DNA from: Gemmatimonadota bacterium
GTDB lineage: Bacteria; Gemmatimonadota; Gemmatimonadetes; Longimicrobiales; Gaopeijiaceae
DNA: 53,083 bases
Direction of reading: 5' to 3'
NCBI GenBank assembly: GCA_009841165.1
Contig: VXMI01000067.1
Coordinates: 1 to 53,083 of the forward strand
The translations under genes were made by a program, and so were the position numbers. The notes under the pieces are model-generated. The model ran no database searches. It was given only the letters and a program-made list of their open reading frames with translations, and was not told the origin of the DNA. How positions within the stretch are numbered: position 1 is the first letter of the stretch; each line of letters opens with the position of its first letter. Below, one piece after another: positions 8,922 to 17,801 of the stretch.

Positions 8922-9101
8922 GCGGGTGACTCGCTTCTATCGCCGTGTGTCGCTCGAGCGCCGATGATCGGGTGCTGCAGGGAGTTGGACGATACCCGAT
9001 GCGATCAAAGGGACGCAACGGTCTCCGGAGGCTGCCATCGCCAGCGGGCGCGGGTAGGGCCCCGGGGCCGGATGGCGGCACAGTCCGCACGTTTGCATCA
9101 G

Positions 9102-9123
9102 ATATGGTAACCATATACCATAT
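9102..9123. promoter_or_regulatory. Autoregulatory operator of the RHH/PIN toxin-antitoxin pair
   Basis: Three copies of one half-site: ATATGGT at 9102-9108 in inverted orientation to tandem ACCATAT at 9110-9116 and 9117-9123. The first two form the palindrome ATATGG-TAA-CCATAT. It ends 5 bp before the antitoxin ATG and is far more AT-rich than its surroundings. A TTGCAT (9093-9098) could serve as the -35 element. Confidence 0.7.
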
Positions 9124-9128
9124 ATGCC

Positions 9129-9443
9129 ATGAAGACGATCAAGACGACGGTGTATCTGAACGCCTCGGACTACCGCAGGCTGAAATCGCTGGCAGCCGAT
9201 GAGGGGCGGTCGGCGGCGGAACTGGTGCGCGAGGCAGTTGCGCAGTACGCAGCGCGGGCGACGGAGCGTGAGTGGCCGAGGTCCATTGGTATCGCGGACA
9301 GTGGCGACCCGCACTTCGCCGAGAACTACGAGGACTACCTGGATGGTTTCGGCGAAGAGGGCCTGGAAGACTATTTCGCGAGCCTCGAGTCCGATAGTGC
9401 CCGCGAAGACTCCGTGCGGAGGCCTCATGGATTGTCGGAGTAG
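9129..9443 (+). CDS. Ribbon-helix-helix (CopG/VapB-like) antitoxin
   Basis: A 104-residue antitoxin. The N-terminal RHH fold is clear: strand KTIKTTVYLNASDYRRLKSL (residues 2-21), then the two helices ending ELVREAVAQYAAR (about 30-43). The C-terminal acidic half (ENYEDYLDGFGEEGLEDYF) is the expected toxin-neutralising region. It lies 9 bp upstream of the PIN toxin and just downstream of a three-half-site operator. Repression of its own promoter, alone or with the toxin, is therefore likely. Confidence 0.88.
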   Translation: MKTIKTTVYLNASDYRRLKSLAADEGRSAAELVREAVAQYAARATEREWPRSIGIADSGDPHFAENYEDYLDGFGEEGLEDYFASLESDSAREDSVRRPHGLSE

Positions 9444-9452
9444 CCGGCTTCG

Positions 9453-9866
9453 GTGATCGTTGCGGACACCGGCGCGATTCTCGCGCTCATGGATGTCAGG
9501 AACCCGCACCACCCACCGCTCCGATCGGCGTTGGGCTTGCATCGGGACGAGTGGGTAATCCCCTGGGCCGTGCTTCCCGAGTTGGACTACCTGGCGGTAA
9601 AGCGCCTGGGACATACCGCCGCCCGCGTCCTGCGGGCCGACCTGGCGGCAGGCCGCTACCTCGTCGAGTGGGGCGAGCCGGCTGATCTGCACAGGGCACT
9701 CGAACTTGATCGCACCTATCGCGACCTCTCGCTCGGCCTGGTCGACGGCATCGTCATGGCTGTAGCGGAGCGGCTTGAGGCGCGGGCGATCGTAACGCTC
9801 GACTTGCGGGACTTTGGGGCGGTCACACTGAAAGGGCAGCCGCACCTCTGGCCGCGGGATTTGTAG
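9453..9866 (+). CDS. vapC: PIN-domain ribonuclease toxin (VapC-like)
   Basis: A 137-residue PIN domain that covers the entire protein. The acidic metal-binding residues are in place: Asp5 (VADTGAILALMD), a Glu in WAVLPELDYLA (about residue 43), Asp98 or so in LSLGLVDGIVMA, and Asp near 116 in IVTLDLRDFG. It is expected to cleave a tRNA or other RNA when freed from the antitoxin. The start is GTG at 9453, giving 9 bp between the genes and so a single transcript. All catalytic acids are retained, so it is probably active. Confidence 0.9.
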   Translation: MIVADTGAILALMDVRNPHHPPLRSALGLHRDEWVIPWAVLPELDYLAVKRLGHTAARVLRADLAAGRYLVEWGEPADLHRALELDRTYRDLSLGLVDGIVMAVAERLEARAIVTLDLRDFGAVTLKGQPHLWPRDL

Positions 9867-9877
9867 GGGGCCGAGAG

Positions 9878-9904
9878 CGGCTGGGGCGCTCAGAGTCCCA
9901 GCCG
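9878..9904. terminator. Stem-loop between convergent genes
   Basis: CGGCTGGG (9878-9885) and CCCAGCCG (9897-9904) form a perfect 8-bp stem with an 11-nt loop. It sits 11 bp after the toxin stop and 17 bp before the stop of the convergent oxidoreductase gene. No T-run follows on either strand; a bidirectional terminator is the simplest reading. Confidence 0.5.
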
Positions 9905-9921
9905 GCAACTACGGTCTAACC

Positions 9922-11364
9922 CTACGCCCCGACCACCGCCCAGGGCTCCCACTCCCGCCACTTGCCGCGCGTGAAGTCCGGGAACTCGACCGGGGCACTC
10001 CCGTTGGCCACGCTGATCTCGGACAGCTCGCACACCGCGCTCAGCGCCGCCGCGTCGTAGACGTTCATGTCGAGCGGCAGACCCTCGCGCAGGCACTTGA
10101 TGAGCCGGTAGTCCTCCATGAAGTCCATGCCGCCGTGGCCCGCGCCGATCGAGGCTTCGCGGAGCGCGCGCCACAGGGGGTGCTCGAACTCGTCGTAGTA
10201 GGTGTCGGCTTCCTCCCAGCGGTGCGAAGGACTGCGGCCTTCGATGTAAACGCGGTCGGGGTAGCCCTGGAAGATCCCGCGCGTGCCCTGCACCTTGTTG
10301 ATTCTGTCATAGGGGCGCGGGAGGTTCGTGTCGTGGGCCACGTAGATCGTCTTGCCGAGCGCGGTCTGGATGAGGCTTCCGTTGACGTCGCCCAAGGCGA
10401 AGGTCTCGGCGCGCTTCGGATGGTCTTCCGGGTAGTTGGCGGCCGCCCACTCCTGCAGTCCGCGCGAGGGACTGCTCATGGAGACGAGGAGGGCGAAGCG
10501 GTCGCCGCGGTTGATGTCCATGCAGTTGGCGACCGGACCGAGCCCGTGCGTGGGATAGAGGTTGCCGTTCCGGGTCCAGGAGTGATCGCGGCGCCATAGT
10601 CCCTCTCCGTCGTCGGCGAACTTGATGCCGCGCAGATCGTGCAGATACCCGCACTCGGCGTGCAGGATCTCGCCGAGGAACCCCTGGCGGACCAGGTTCA
10701 GGCAAAGCAGTTCGGCGCGCCCGTAGTTGACGTTCTCCATCATCGCGCAGTGGCGGCCGGTGCGCTCGGCGGTCTCCACCAGGCGCCAGCAGTCGTCCAG
10801 CGTGTACGCGGCGGGGACCTCGGTGGCCGAGTGCTTGCCGTTTTCCATGGCCGCGACGCAGACGGGGACGTGCCAGCGCCAGGGCGTGGCCGTGTAGACG
10901 AGGTCGAGGTCGGCCTCTGCGCAAAGGCGCTCGAAATCGGTCTCGCCGGCCGTGAAGAGGGCCGGACGGGGGTGGCCGGCCTCTTCGATGATCGCCGCCG
11001 CGCGCTCCGCGTGCGCCTCGCGGACGTCGCAAACGGCGGTGACCGTGCACCCGTCGATGCGCACCAGGTTGCGGACGTGCGCGGTGCCCATCCCCCCAAC
11101 GCCCACGTAGCCGATCCGCACGTGGTCGATCGGCGGGGCGGCGAGCGGGTGATCGGGAGGGGTTGCGAGGGCCTGGGGAACGGCGGCAATACCGGCTGGC
11201 GTGCCCCGACCGAGGCCGGAGTCGCTCCCCGCCTCCCCGCAGCCGGCGAGCGCACCTGCGGCGACACCAAGGGCGCCGGTCTTAAGAAAGTCGCGGCGAT
11301 CGAGGCCGCCTCCGATCGTCATTCCCGGCGCGTGGTCCACGCCTTCAGGTCGTTCGTCACTCAT
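9922..11364 (-). CDS. Tat-exported Gfo/Idh/MocA-family oxidoreductase, probable lipoprotein
   Basis: A 480-residue NAD(P)-dependent oxidoreductase. The N-terminus carries a twin-arginine motif (LDRRDFLKTGALG, residues ~21-33) and a lipobox-like LAGCG, so it is exported folded and probably lipid-anchored. The Rossmann domain starts at about residue 83 (IGYVGVGGMGTAHVRN, then VTAVCDV), and a HSATEVP stretch replaces the common EKP motif of the family. The C-terminal half is the Gfo/Idh substrate domain and ends in the family's usual sheet. It resembles the GH109-like secreted group, where NAD assists glycoside cleavage, but substrate cannot be read from sequence. It lies 50 bp downstream of the MFS transporter on the same strand. 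Confidence 0.87.
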   Translation of the reverse strand: MSDERPEGVDHAPGMTIGGGLDRRDFLKTGALGVAAGALAGCGEAGSDSGLGRGTPAGIAAVPQALATPPDHPLAAPPIDHVRIGYVGVGGMGTAHVRNLVRIDGCTVTAVCDVREAHAERAAAIIEEAGHPRPALFTAGETDFERLCAEADLDLVYTATPWRWHVPVCVAAMENGKHSATEVPAAYTLDDCWRLVETAERTGRHCAMMENVNYGRAELLCLNLVRQGFLGEILHAECGYLHDLRGIKFADDGEGLWRRDHSWTRNGNLYPTHGLGPVANCMDINRGDRFALLVSMSSPSRGLQEWAAANYPEDHPKRAETFALGDVNGSLIQTALGKTIYVAHDTNLPRPYDRINKVQGTRGIFQGYPDRVYIEGRSPSHRWEEADTYYDEFEHPLWRALREASIGAGHGGMDFMEDYRLIKCLREGLPLDMNVYDAAALSAVCELSEISVANGSAPVEFPDFTRGKWREWEPWAVVGA

Positions 11365-11414
11365 GAATCGCGTCCTTGCGCCGAAGCAATGCGCCCGGAG
11401 TCTGCGACTACGCC

Positions 11415-12617
11415 TCAGGCGCCCGGATCATCGTACTTCAACCCCGGATGCAATGCCAACAGCGCCGCGAGCCCAGCGACGGGCAGCGACATGAGCGCTG
11501 CGGCCTGGGGCCCGGTGACGTCCGCCACCGCGCCGGTAACCATCACCCCCAGGGCCCCCACGGCCCAGGCCAGCCCCATCACGATGCCCGAACTGGCCCC
11601 AGCCGCGCGCGGATACATCTCCTGGGCCATGACCACGATCGGGGGCAGGGTCGCCATCCCGAGAAAGCCCGCCGCCGCGATCGCCAACATTCCGGTCATC
11701 GTCCACGGTCCAAGCCACACTGCCAGGAGGTGCGCAGGCAGTGCCCAGGCGCAGAGGTGGAAGAGCAGGCGTGGGCGGCTCACGCGATCCGTCAGGAAGC
11801 CACCCGTGAGAGTGCCGAACGCCTGAGCGCCCAGGTAGACCGACAGTGCCGCCGCACCCAGCGTTTCCGAGCCGCCCATGTCGGCCACGATGATCGGCTC
11901 CATGGTCAGGAACACGCGCTGTACGAAGGCCATCGTGGCGCTGATCCCGAAGATGATTCCCAGAGGGCCCGCCAGTCGTCGGAGGACCGCAGCCGGAGTA
12001 GGCGGAGGCGTCGCGCCCCGGGTCTCGCGGCGCCCGCTCGGCAACCCGCGGTAGAGGACCGGCGCGAAGAGTACGGCCGGGAGCATGGCCACCCACAGTC
12101 CCTTCATGCCGCCCCAGGCGACCAGCGCTACGGCGACGAGAGGTCCGGCTGCGTACCCCACGGCGCCTCCGAACGAGAAAACCGAATAGCGCTTGCCTCC
12201 GCCCCTTCCCGCGCCCACACGCACGGCGTAGGAGGCCCCGGGAGGATGAAATGCTGCGCCTCCCAGGCCGCCCATCACGAGCATAAGAAGCAGGGGCCAG
12301 AATGAGGGCGCGAATCCGATCAGGGAAACGAAGACCGCACTGGTGACCACCCCGCCCACGGCGAAGATCCTGCGACCGAATCGGTCTGCCAGATACCCGA
12401 AGAACGGCTGTGGAATCGCTGTCGCGATGGCGAAGGACGCACCCAGGGTCGCGGCGGCCGCGATCGACAGGTCCAGGTCATTCATGATTCGCGGCAGCAG
12501 CGGCGGGACGACCGAGGCGTAGGCGTCATTGATCAGGTGCGCCACCGCGACGATGATCGCGATGCGAGTGGCGGGGATGGTCGCCGGGGTGAGATTCGGG
12601 GAGGCTGTGCCGGGCAC
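11415..12617 (-). CDS. MFS transporter, fosmidomycin-resistance (Fsr)-like
   Basis: A 400-residue polytopic inner-membrane protein with about twelve hydrophobic segments. The N-terminal HLINDAYASVVPPLLPRI and the cytoplasmic loop GYLADRFGRRIFAVGG are characteristic of the Fsr group of major-facilitator drug or metabolite exporters. GTG at 12617 is used; no good Shine-Dalgarno is visible. It precedes the Tat oxidoreductase gene by 50 bp, and the two probably form an operon, which suggests a transported metabolite related to that enzyme's substrate rather than drug efflux. Confidence 0.87.
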   Translation of the reverse strand: MPGTASPNLTPATIPATRIAIIVAVAHLINDAYASVVPPLLPRIMNDLDLSIAAAATLGASFAIATAIPQPFFGYLADRFGRRIFAVGGVVTSAVFVSLIGFAPSFWPLLLMLVMGGLGGAAFHPPGASYAVRVGAGRGGGKRYSVFSFGGAVGYAAGPLVAVALVAWGGMKGLWVAMLPAVLFAPVLYRGLPSGRRETRGATPPPTPAAVLRRLAGPLGIIFGISATMAFVQRVFLTMEPIIVADMGGSETLGAAALSVYLGAQAFGTLTGGFLTDRVSRPRLLFHLCAWALPAHLLAVWLGPWTMTGMLAIAAAGFLGMATLPPIVVMAQEMYPRAAGASSGIVMGLAWAVGALGVMVTGAVADVTGPQAAALMSLPVAGLAALLALHPGLKYDDPGA

Positions 12618-12664
12618 GTGTGGGCTGGGGGTCTGCGAGGTCGCGCTGGTCCCGTCGAATGACC

Positions 12665-12680
12665 TTCCGTAAAGACGGAA
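12665..12680. promoter_or_regulatory. Small inverted repeat in a divergent intergenic region
   Basis: TTCCGT (12665-12670) and ACGGAA (12675-12680) around AAAG, in the 227-bp gap between the MFS gene and the divergent LVIVD lipoprotein gene. It may be an operator. I see nothing else distinct in this gap. Confidence 0.25.
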
Positions 12681-12844
12681 TCCCGGTCAAGTCCGCCGGC
12701 GGTCGCTCGTCGGCTTCATCCGTTGCGCGGCTGGAAACCCGCCTTCATCCTGCCTAGTATGGTCCGGGTGCTCGAACTCCAACGAACAGAGCCGCCCGAT
12801 TGTCGTTTTGACTGAACGCAACCCACTTCCGCAGGACGTGACGA

Positions 12845-14905
12845 ATGACCCTGAACGCGACTGTGCAACACCTGTCCTCCCTCCGCATCCGAGGTGCAGC
12901 GCTGCTCCTCGGTGCCGCTTCGCTCGCCATGCTGACCGGTTGTGCAACGCAATCGACCGGCAGCCCCGACATGGTTGCCGATCTGGCACCCCAGGCACCG
13001 GCTACCTTCGCCAACCCCGCCGGCCTTCACGTCAACCCGCCCACCCCCGACCCGCGCGTCGGCCTGGCGCCCGGACTCTTCGACGCGGGCGAGGCGATCT
13101 GGAACATGCGCATGCTGTCGACCACGCCGCCCGAGGAGCCGTTCGTGGGACAGACCAACTCCGACCTGGCCTTCACGGGCAACTATGCCATCCAGGGCAA
13201 CTATGACGGCATACAGGTCTGGGACATCTCCGACCCCGCGAACCCGGTGTCGGTGATCACCTACGTCTGCCCCGCCTCCCAGAGTGACGTGTCGGTGTAC
13301 GACAACCTGCTCTTCGTCTCCGGCGAAGGGTTTGCCGGACGACTGGACTGCAGCGGCGAAGGCGTGCAGGAGGCCGTCAGCCACCATCGGCTCCGCGGCA
13401 TCCGCATATTCGATATCTCCGACATCGCGAATCCGGAGTACGTCGCCAACGTGCAGACCTGCCGGGGTTCGCACACGCACACCGTGCTCAAGCACCCGGG
13501 CGACGACGACAACGTCTACATCTATGTGTCCGGGTCCGCTCCGGTGCGCCCCGCCGAGGAGCTGGCCGGATGCTCGGGCGGCATGCCCGACGAGGACCCC
13601 AACACCGCGCTCTTCCGGATCGAGGTCATACGGGTGCCGCTGGACAACCCGCAGGCCGCCGCCGTCGTGAGTTCGCCCCGGATCTTCCAGGATCTGGTGG
13701 CGCCGCCCAGGCACGGACCCGGGCCCGCCGACATAGCGGCCGCGGAGCAGGCGCGTGAGCAGGCCCTTGCAACAGGTGGTTTCGTGATCGAGATCCAGGG
13801 AGAGGTGCAAGTCCTTCCCGATCAGTTCGTCACGCCGATGCTCGACAGCATCGTTGCCGCACGAGGAGGCGAAGGCCCTCCCACCGCCGCCGACAGCACC
13901 GCGTTGCGCGAGTACGTCGACGAGATGGTTGCGCAGATGATGGGCGCGGCCGGCGGCGGCGACGGTCCGGCACCGGGGCCGACCCAGTGCCACGACATCA
14001 CGGTCTACCCTGCGATCGGTCTGGCGGGTGGGGCCTGCGTCGGCTATGGGCTCCTTCTCGATATCACCGACCCCGTCAACCCGACGCGTCTCCAGGCGGT
14101 GGCCGACTCCAACTTCGCAATATGGCACTCGGCTACCTTCAACAACGACGGCACCGCGATCCTGTTCACCGACGAATGGGGTGGTGGTGGCGCGCCGAAG
14201 TGTCGCGCCGACGACCCGGTGGAATGGGGCGCCAACGCGATCTTCACCATCGAAGACGGCGAGATGGTCTTCCAGAGCTACTACAAGCTGCCCGCGCCCC
14301 AGACCTCGCTGGAGAACTGTGTCGCCCACAACGGATCGCTCATTCCGATCCCCGGCCGCGACATCATGATCCAGGGCTGGTACCAGGGCGGTATCTCGCT
14401 GATCGACTGGACCGACCCCGCCAATCCGGTCGAGATCGGGTTCCACGACCGTGGCCCGTCGAACGCCACCAGCCAGGGGCCCGGCGGCAGCTGGTCCGTC
14501 TACTGGTACAACGGGGTGATCGTGAACTCGGAGATCGCACGCGGGATGGACATCTTCGAACTCGTACCCAGCGATATCCTCACGCAAAACGAAATCGACG
14601 CGGCGAACTCCGTGGTGCTCACCCAGCTCAACTCGCAGGGCCAGCCCATCTTCGAATGGCCGGCGACCTTTGCGCTGGCTAGGGCGTACCTTGACCAGCT
14701 GGAGCGCTGGCACGGCATGACCGCCCCACAGATCGCTTCGGCGCGCGCGGCGCTGGCTGCGGCCGAGGGCGCATCGGGATCGGCACGGCGCGATGGGCTT
14801 CGGTCCCTGGCCGCCACGCTGGACGGGCAGTCAGCCGGCGCGAGCGACCCCGCCAAGGTCGCGACACTGATTGACGCGGTTCAGCGACTGGCCGACGCCG
14901 GATAG
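12845..14905 (+). CDS. LVIVD-repeat beta-propeller lipoprotein, copy 1
   Basis: A 686-residue lipoprotein: signal peptide with lipobox LTGC (Cys33). The blades contain LVIVD-type repeats such as YDGIQVWDISDPANPVSV, RGIRIFDISDIANPEYV, GYGLLLDITDPVNPTRL and GGISLIDWTDPANPVEI. Conserved His/Cys clusters stand out (CRGSHTHTV, PTQCHDITV, SNFAIWHSATF, GAPKCR), suggesting bound metal or disulfides. The C-terminal ~130 residues form an alpha-helical Ala-rich module (RAYLDQLERWHGMTAPQI). AGGA lies 8 bases before the ATG. Its near-twin is at 15746-17797 with a DUF305 gene between, so the three form one operon. Function unknown; probably surface-exposed. Confidence 0.85.
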   Translation: MTLNATVQHLSSLRIRGAALLLGAASLAMLTGCATQSTGSPDMVADLAPQAPATFANPAGLHVNPPTPDPRVGLAPGLFDAGEAIWNMRMLSTTPPEEPFVGQTNSDLAFTGNYAIQGNYDGIQVWDISDPANPVSVITYVCPASQSDVSVYDNLLFVSGEGFAGRLDCSGEGVQEAVSHHRLRGIRIFDISDIANPEYVANVQTCRGSHTHTVLKHPGDDDNVYIYVSGSAPVRPAEELAGCSGGMPDEDPNTALFRIEVIRVPLDNPQAAAVVSSPRIFQDLVAPPRHGPGPADIAAAEQAREQALATGGFVIEIQGEVQVLPDQFVTPMLDSIVAARGGEGPPTAADSTALREYVDEMVAQMMGAAGGGDGPAPGPTQCHDITVYPAIGLAGGACVGYGLLLDITDPVNPTRLQAVADSNFAIWHSATFNNDGTAILFTDEWGGGGAPKCRADDPVEWGANAIFTIEDGEMVFQSYYKLPAPQTSLENCVAHNGSLIPIPGRDIMIQGWYQGGISLIDWTDPANPVEIGFHDRGPSNATSQGPGGSWSVYWYNGVIVNSEIARGMDIFELVPSDILTQNEIDAANSVVLTQLNSQGQPIFEWPATFALARAYLDQLERWHGMTAPQIASARAALAAAEGASGSARRDGLRSLAATLDGQSAGASDPAKVATLIDAVQRLADAG

Positions 14906-14918
14906 GAGCATGGTGCAC

Positions 14919-15698
14919 ATGAAGAGCAGACAGGATGCCCAACCGGTCGCCCAGCCCGGCCGACCCTGGTCGCCCCTCATCGTCCTGATCCTGGCGGGTT
15001 CCTTGCAGGCGTGTGCCACGGGACCGGGCACCTCTCCCGGATCCCCGACGCCGGCCGGTGCCGTTGCGACCACCGCCCCCGCAGCCGAGCCGGACCCTCC
15101 CCCGACCCGTCCCGACGCCGCCAGGATCGCGGAACTCGAGGCCATCTATGAACAGCGAGCCGAAGAGGTGCTGCGGAACTACCACGAAGGCGATGTCCAC
15201 TTCATGACCGGGATGATCGGGCACCACGCACAGGCACTGCTGATGTGCAGTTTCGCGCCCGGCAACGACGCCAGCGCCAACATGCAGACGCTTTGCGAAC
15301 GGATCATCAGTTCGCAGCAGGACGAGATCGACCTGATGCAACGATGGTTGCGTGATCGCCGCCTTGAGGTTCCCGAGGTCCACGTCGCCGATGGCGAACT
15401 GATGATCCACGGACCCGAACACGCGCACCACATGCCCGGAATGCTGTCCCCGGAGCAGGTGGACGACCTGCGCAGCGCTCGCGGACAGGACTTCGACCGA
15501 CTCTTCCTCGTGTACATGATCCAGCACCACGAGGGTGCGGTGACCATGGTGGACGACCTGTTCGCCACCGATGGCGCCGCGCAGGGTGACGACCTGATCT
15601 TCAGGCTCGCTTCAGATATTCAGGCCGACCAGACCTCCGAGATAAGACGCATGGAATTGATGCTGGAGGCGATGACCCCGGGTGGGTCCAACGGCTGA
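14919..15698 (+). CDS. DUF305-domain lipoprotein
   Basis: A 259-residue exported protein with a hydrophobic leader ending LQACATG, consistent with lipidation. A Pro/Thr/Ala linker (to about residue 65) is followed by a complete DUF305 four-helix module with both signature motifs, FMTGMIGHHAQALLMC and YMIQHHEGAVTMV, plus a His-rich HGPEHAHHMPGM insert. The DUF305 family includes the cyanobacterial copper-binding protein CopM, so a periplasmic metal-binding role is possible but inferred. ATG 14919 is chosen because GGAG lies ten bases upstream; GTG 14913 and ATG 14910 are alternatives. It sits between two LVIVD paralogues, 13 bp after the first. Confidence 0.87.
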   Translation: MKSRQDAQPVAQPGRPWSPLIVLILAGSLQACATGPGTSPGSPTPAGAVATTAPAAEPDPPPTRPDAARIAELEAIYEQRAEEVLRNYHEGDVHFMTGMIGHHAQALLMCSFAPGNDASANMQTLCERIISSQQDEIDLMQRWLRDRRLEVPEVHVADGELMIHGPEHAHHMPGMLSPEQVDDLRSARGQDFDRLFLVYMIQHHEGAVTMVDDLFATDGAAQGDDLIFRLASDIQADQTSEIRRMELMLEAMTPGGSNG

Positions 15699-15745
15699 CA
15701 GGAGATACTCCGACGGCATCCCACACTGTTTCAGGAAGAAGTCAA

Positions 15746-17797
15746 ATGACGCCGACCGACGCTGCGAACGACCGTTCGCCAACCCTCCTTCGCCTTGCGG
15801 CGCTCCTTCCCGTGGCCACCCTGCTGGCCATGCTCCCGGGGTGCGCTTCCCAACCCATGCCGCGCGCCGCTGCCGCGCCTTCGCAGGAGGAGGCCGCACA
15901 AGCCACCTTCGCGAATCCCCCCGGCCTGATGGTCAACGCGCCCGATCCCGACCCCCGCGTCGGGCTTGGGCCCGGACTCTTCGACGCGGAAGAGGCCATC
16001 TGGAACATGCGCATGCTGTCGACCACGCCTCCGGAGCCCCCGTTCGTCGGCTCGACCAACTCGGACCTGGCCTTCACCGGCGACTACGCCATTCAGGGCA
16101 ACTACGACGGCATCCAGGTCTGGGACATCTCCGACCCGCGCAATCCGGTGTCGGTGATCACCTACCTCTGTCCGGCCTCCCAGAGCGACGTGTCCATCTA
16201 CAACCACCTGATGTTCGTTTCCGGTGAGGGACTCGGGGGAAGGCTGGACTGCGGTGATGAGGGAATCCCGGAGGCGGTGAGCCACGACCGGCTGCGCGGA
16301 ATCCGCATCTTCGACATCTCCGACATCGCGAATCCCGAATACGTGGCCAATGTGCAGACCTGCAGGGGCTCGCACACCCACACGGTCCTCAAGCACCCGG
16401 GGGACGACGACAACGTCTACATCTACGTGTCCGGTTCCGCTGGGGTGCGTCCGCCCGAGGAGCTCGCCGGATGCTCGGGCCTTTCGCCCGACGAAGATCC
16501 CAGTTCCGCCCTCTTCCGGATCGAGGTCATTCGCGTTCCGCTCGACGACCCGCAGTCGGCGGAGATCGCGAGTTCACCGCGGATCTTCCAGGACCTGGTT
16601 GCGCCGCCCAGGCACGGCTTGTCGCCGGCGGACTACGAAGAGCTCGACGCCGCGCGGGCAAGAGGCGACATCATCGGTTACCGCCGCGGCCAGCCCCGGG
16701 TTCTGCGTGCCCAGCAGGCCCGTGCCATGTTGGACAGCGTCGTCGCCGCGCGCGGAGGTACCGGCGAACCCACCGCTGCTGACCGAGCGGCGCTCCAGGC
16801 AGCTCTGGACGAAGAGGGCCGGCTCCAGGCCGAACAGGCCGCGCAACAGGCCGACGAGCCGCGGCCCGGGCCGACCCAGTGCCACGACATCACCGTCTAT
16901 CCCCACATCGGTCTCGCGGGCGGCGCTTGCGGCGGGTACGGCCTGCTGCTCGACATCACCGACCCGGTGAATCCGAGGCGGCTGGCGGCCGTCGCCGACT
17001 CGAACTTCTCCCTGTGGCACTCGGCCACATTCAACAACGACGGCACCACGGTCATGTTCACCGACGAGTGGGGCGGGGGCGGAGCACCGAAGTGCCGCGC
17101 GTCCGACCCGAAGGAGTGGGGCGCCAACGCGACCTTCAGGATCGAAGACGGCGACATGATCTTCCAGGCCTACTACAAGCTGCCAGCGCCGCAGAGTTCA
17201 TTGGAGAACTGCGTGGCCCACAACGGGTCGCTGATCCCGATCCCGGGGCGCGACATCATGATCCAGGGCTGGTATCAGGGCGGAATCTCGCTGATCGACT
17301 GGACCGACCCGGCCAACCCGGTCGAGATCGGCTTCCACGATCGTGGCCCCTCGGACGGCACACGACAGGGTCCAGGTGGCAGCTGGTCGGTCTACTGGTA
17401 CAACGGCGTGATCGTCAATTCCGAGATTTCACGGGGCCTCGACATCTTCGAACTTGTGCCGAACGAGTCGCTCACACAGAACGAGATCGACGCCGCCAAC
17501 TCCGTCGTACTGACCCAGCTCAATTCGCAGGGCCAGCCGATCTTCGAGTGGCCGGCCACGTTCGCGTTGGCGCGCGCCTACCTCGACCAGCTGGAGCGCT
17601 GGCACGGGATGACGGCGCCGCAGATCGCCCTCGCCCGCGATGCGCTGACGGCAGCCGAGGGTGCGACCGGCGCCCAACGCAGCAGCACGCTGAGCGCGCT
17701 CGCGGAACGGCTCCGGACGCAAGCGAATGGCGCCGCCGATCCGGACAAGGCTGCCAGGCTGGCGGACGCAGTTCAGCGACTGGCGGAGGGAGGCTAG
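15746..17797 (+). CDS. LVIVD-repeat beta-propeller lipoprotein, copy 2
   Basis: A 683-residue paralogue of the gene at 12845, co-linear over almost the whole length. It has a lipobox LPGC (Cys32), the same propeller strands (GIQVWDISDPRNPVSV and others), the same CRGSHTHTV, PTQCHDITV and WHSATFNNDGT motifs, and the same helical C-terminal module. The two copies diverge mainly in the signal peptide and in a central segment of about 90 residues between the segment ending LVAPPRHG and PTQCHD, where this copy is Gln/Glu/Arg-rich. AGGAAG precedes the ATG. The similarity extends to the DNA, indicating a fairly recent tandem duplication around or with the DUF305 gene. Confidence 0.85.
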   Translation: MTPTDAANDRSPTLLRLAALLPVATLLAMLPGCASQPMPRAAAAPSQEEAAQATFANPPGLMVNAPDPDPRVGLGPGLFDAEEAIWNMRMLSTTPPEPPFVGSTNSDLAFTGDYAIQGNYDGIQVWDISDPRNPVSVITYLCPASQSDVSIYNHLMFVSGEGLGGRLDCGDEGIPEAVSHDRLRGIRIFDISDIANPEYVANVQTCRGSHTHTVLKHPGDDDNVYIYVSGSAGVRPPEELAGCSGLSPDEDPSSALFRIEVIRVPLDDPQSAEIASSPRIFQDLVAPPRHGLSPADYEELDAARARGDIIGYRRGQPRVLRAQQARAMLDSVVAARGGTGEPTAADRAALQAALDEEGRLQAEQAAQQADEPRPGPTQCHDITVYPHIGLAGGACGGYGLLLDITDPVNPRRLAAVADSNFSLWHSATFNNDGTTVMFTDEWGGGGAPKCRASDPKEWGANATFRIEDGDMIFQAYYKLPAPQSSLENCVAHNGSLIPIPGRDIMIQGWYQGGISLIDWTDPANPVEIGFHDRGPSDGTRQGPGGSWSVYWYNGVIVNSEISRGLDIFELVPNESLTQNEIDAANSVVLTQLNSQGQPIFEWPATFALARAYLDQLERWHGMTAPQIALARDALTAAEGATGAQRSSTLSALAERLRTQANGAADPDKAARLADAVQRLAEGG

Positions 17798-17801
17798 CCC
17801 G

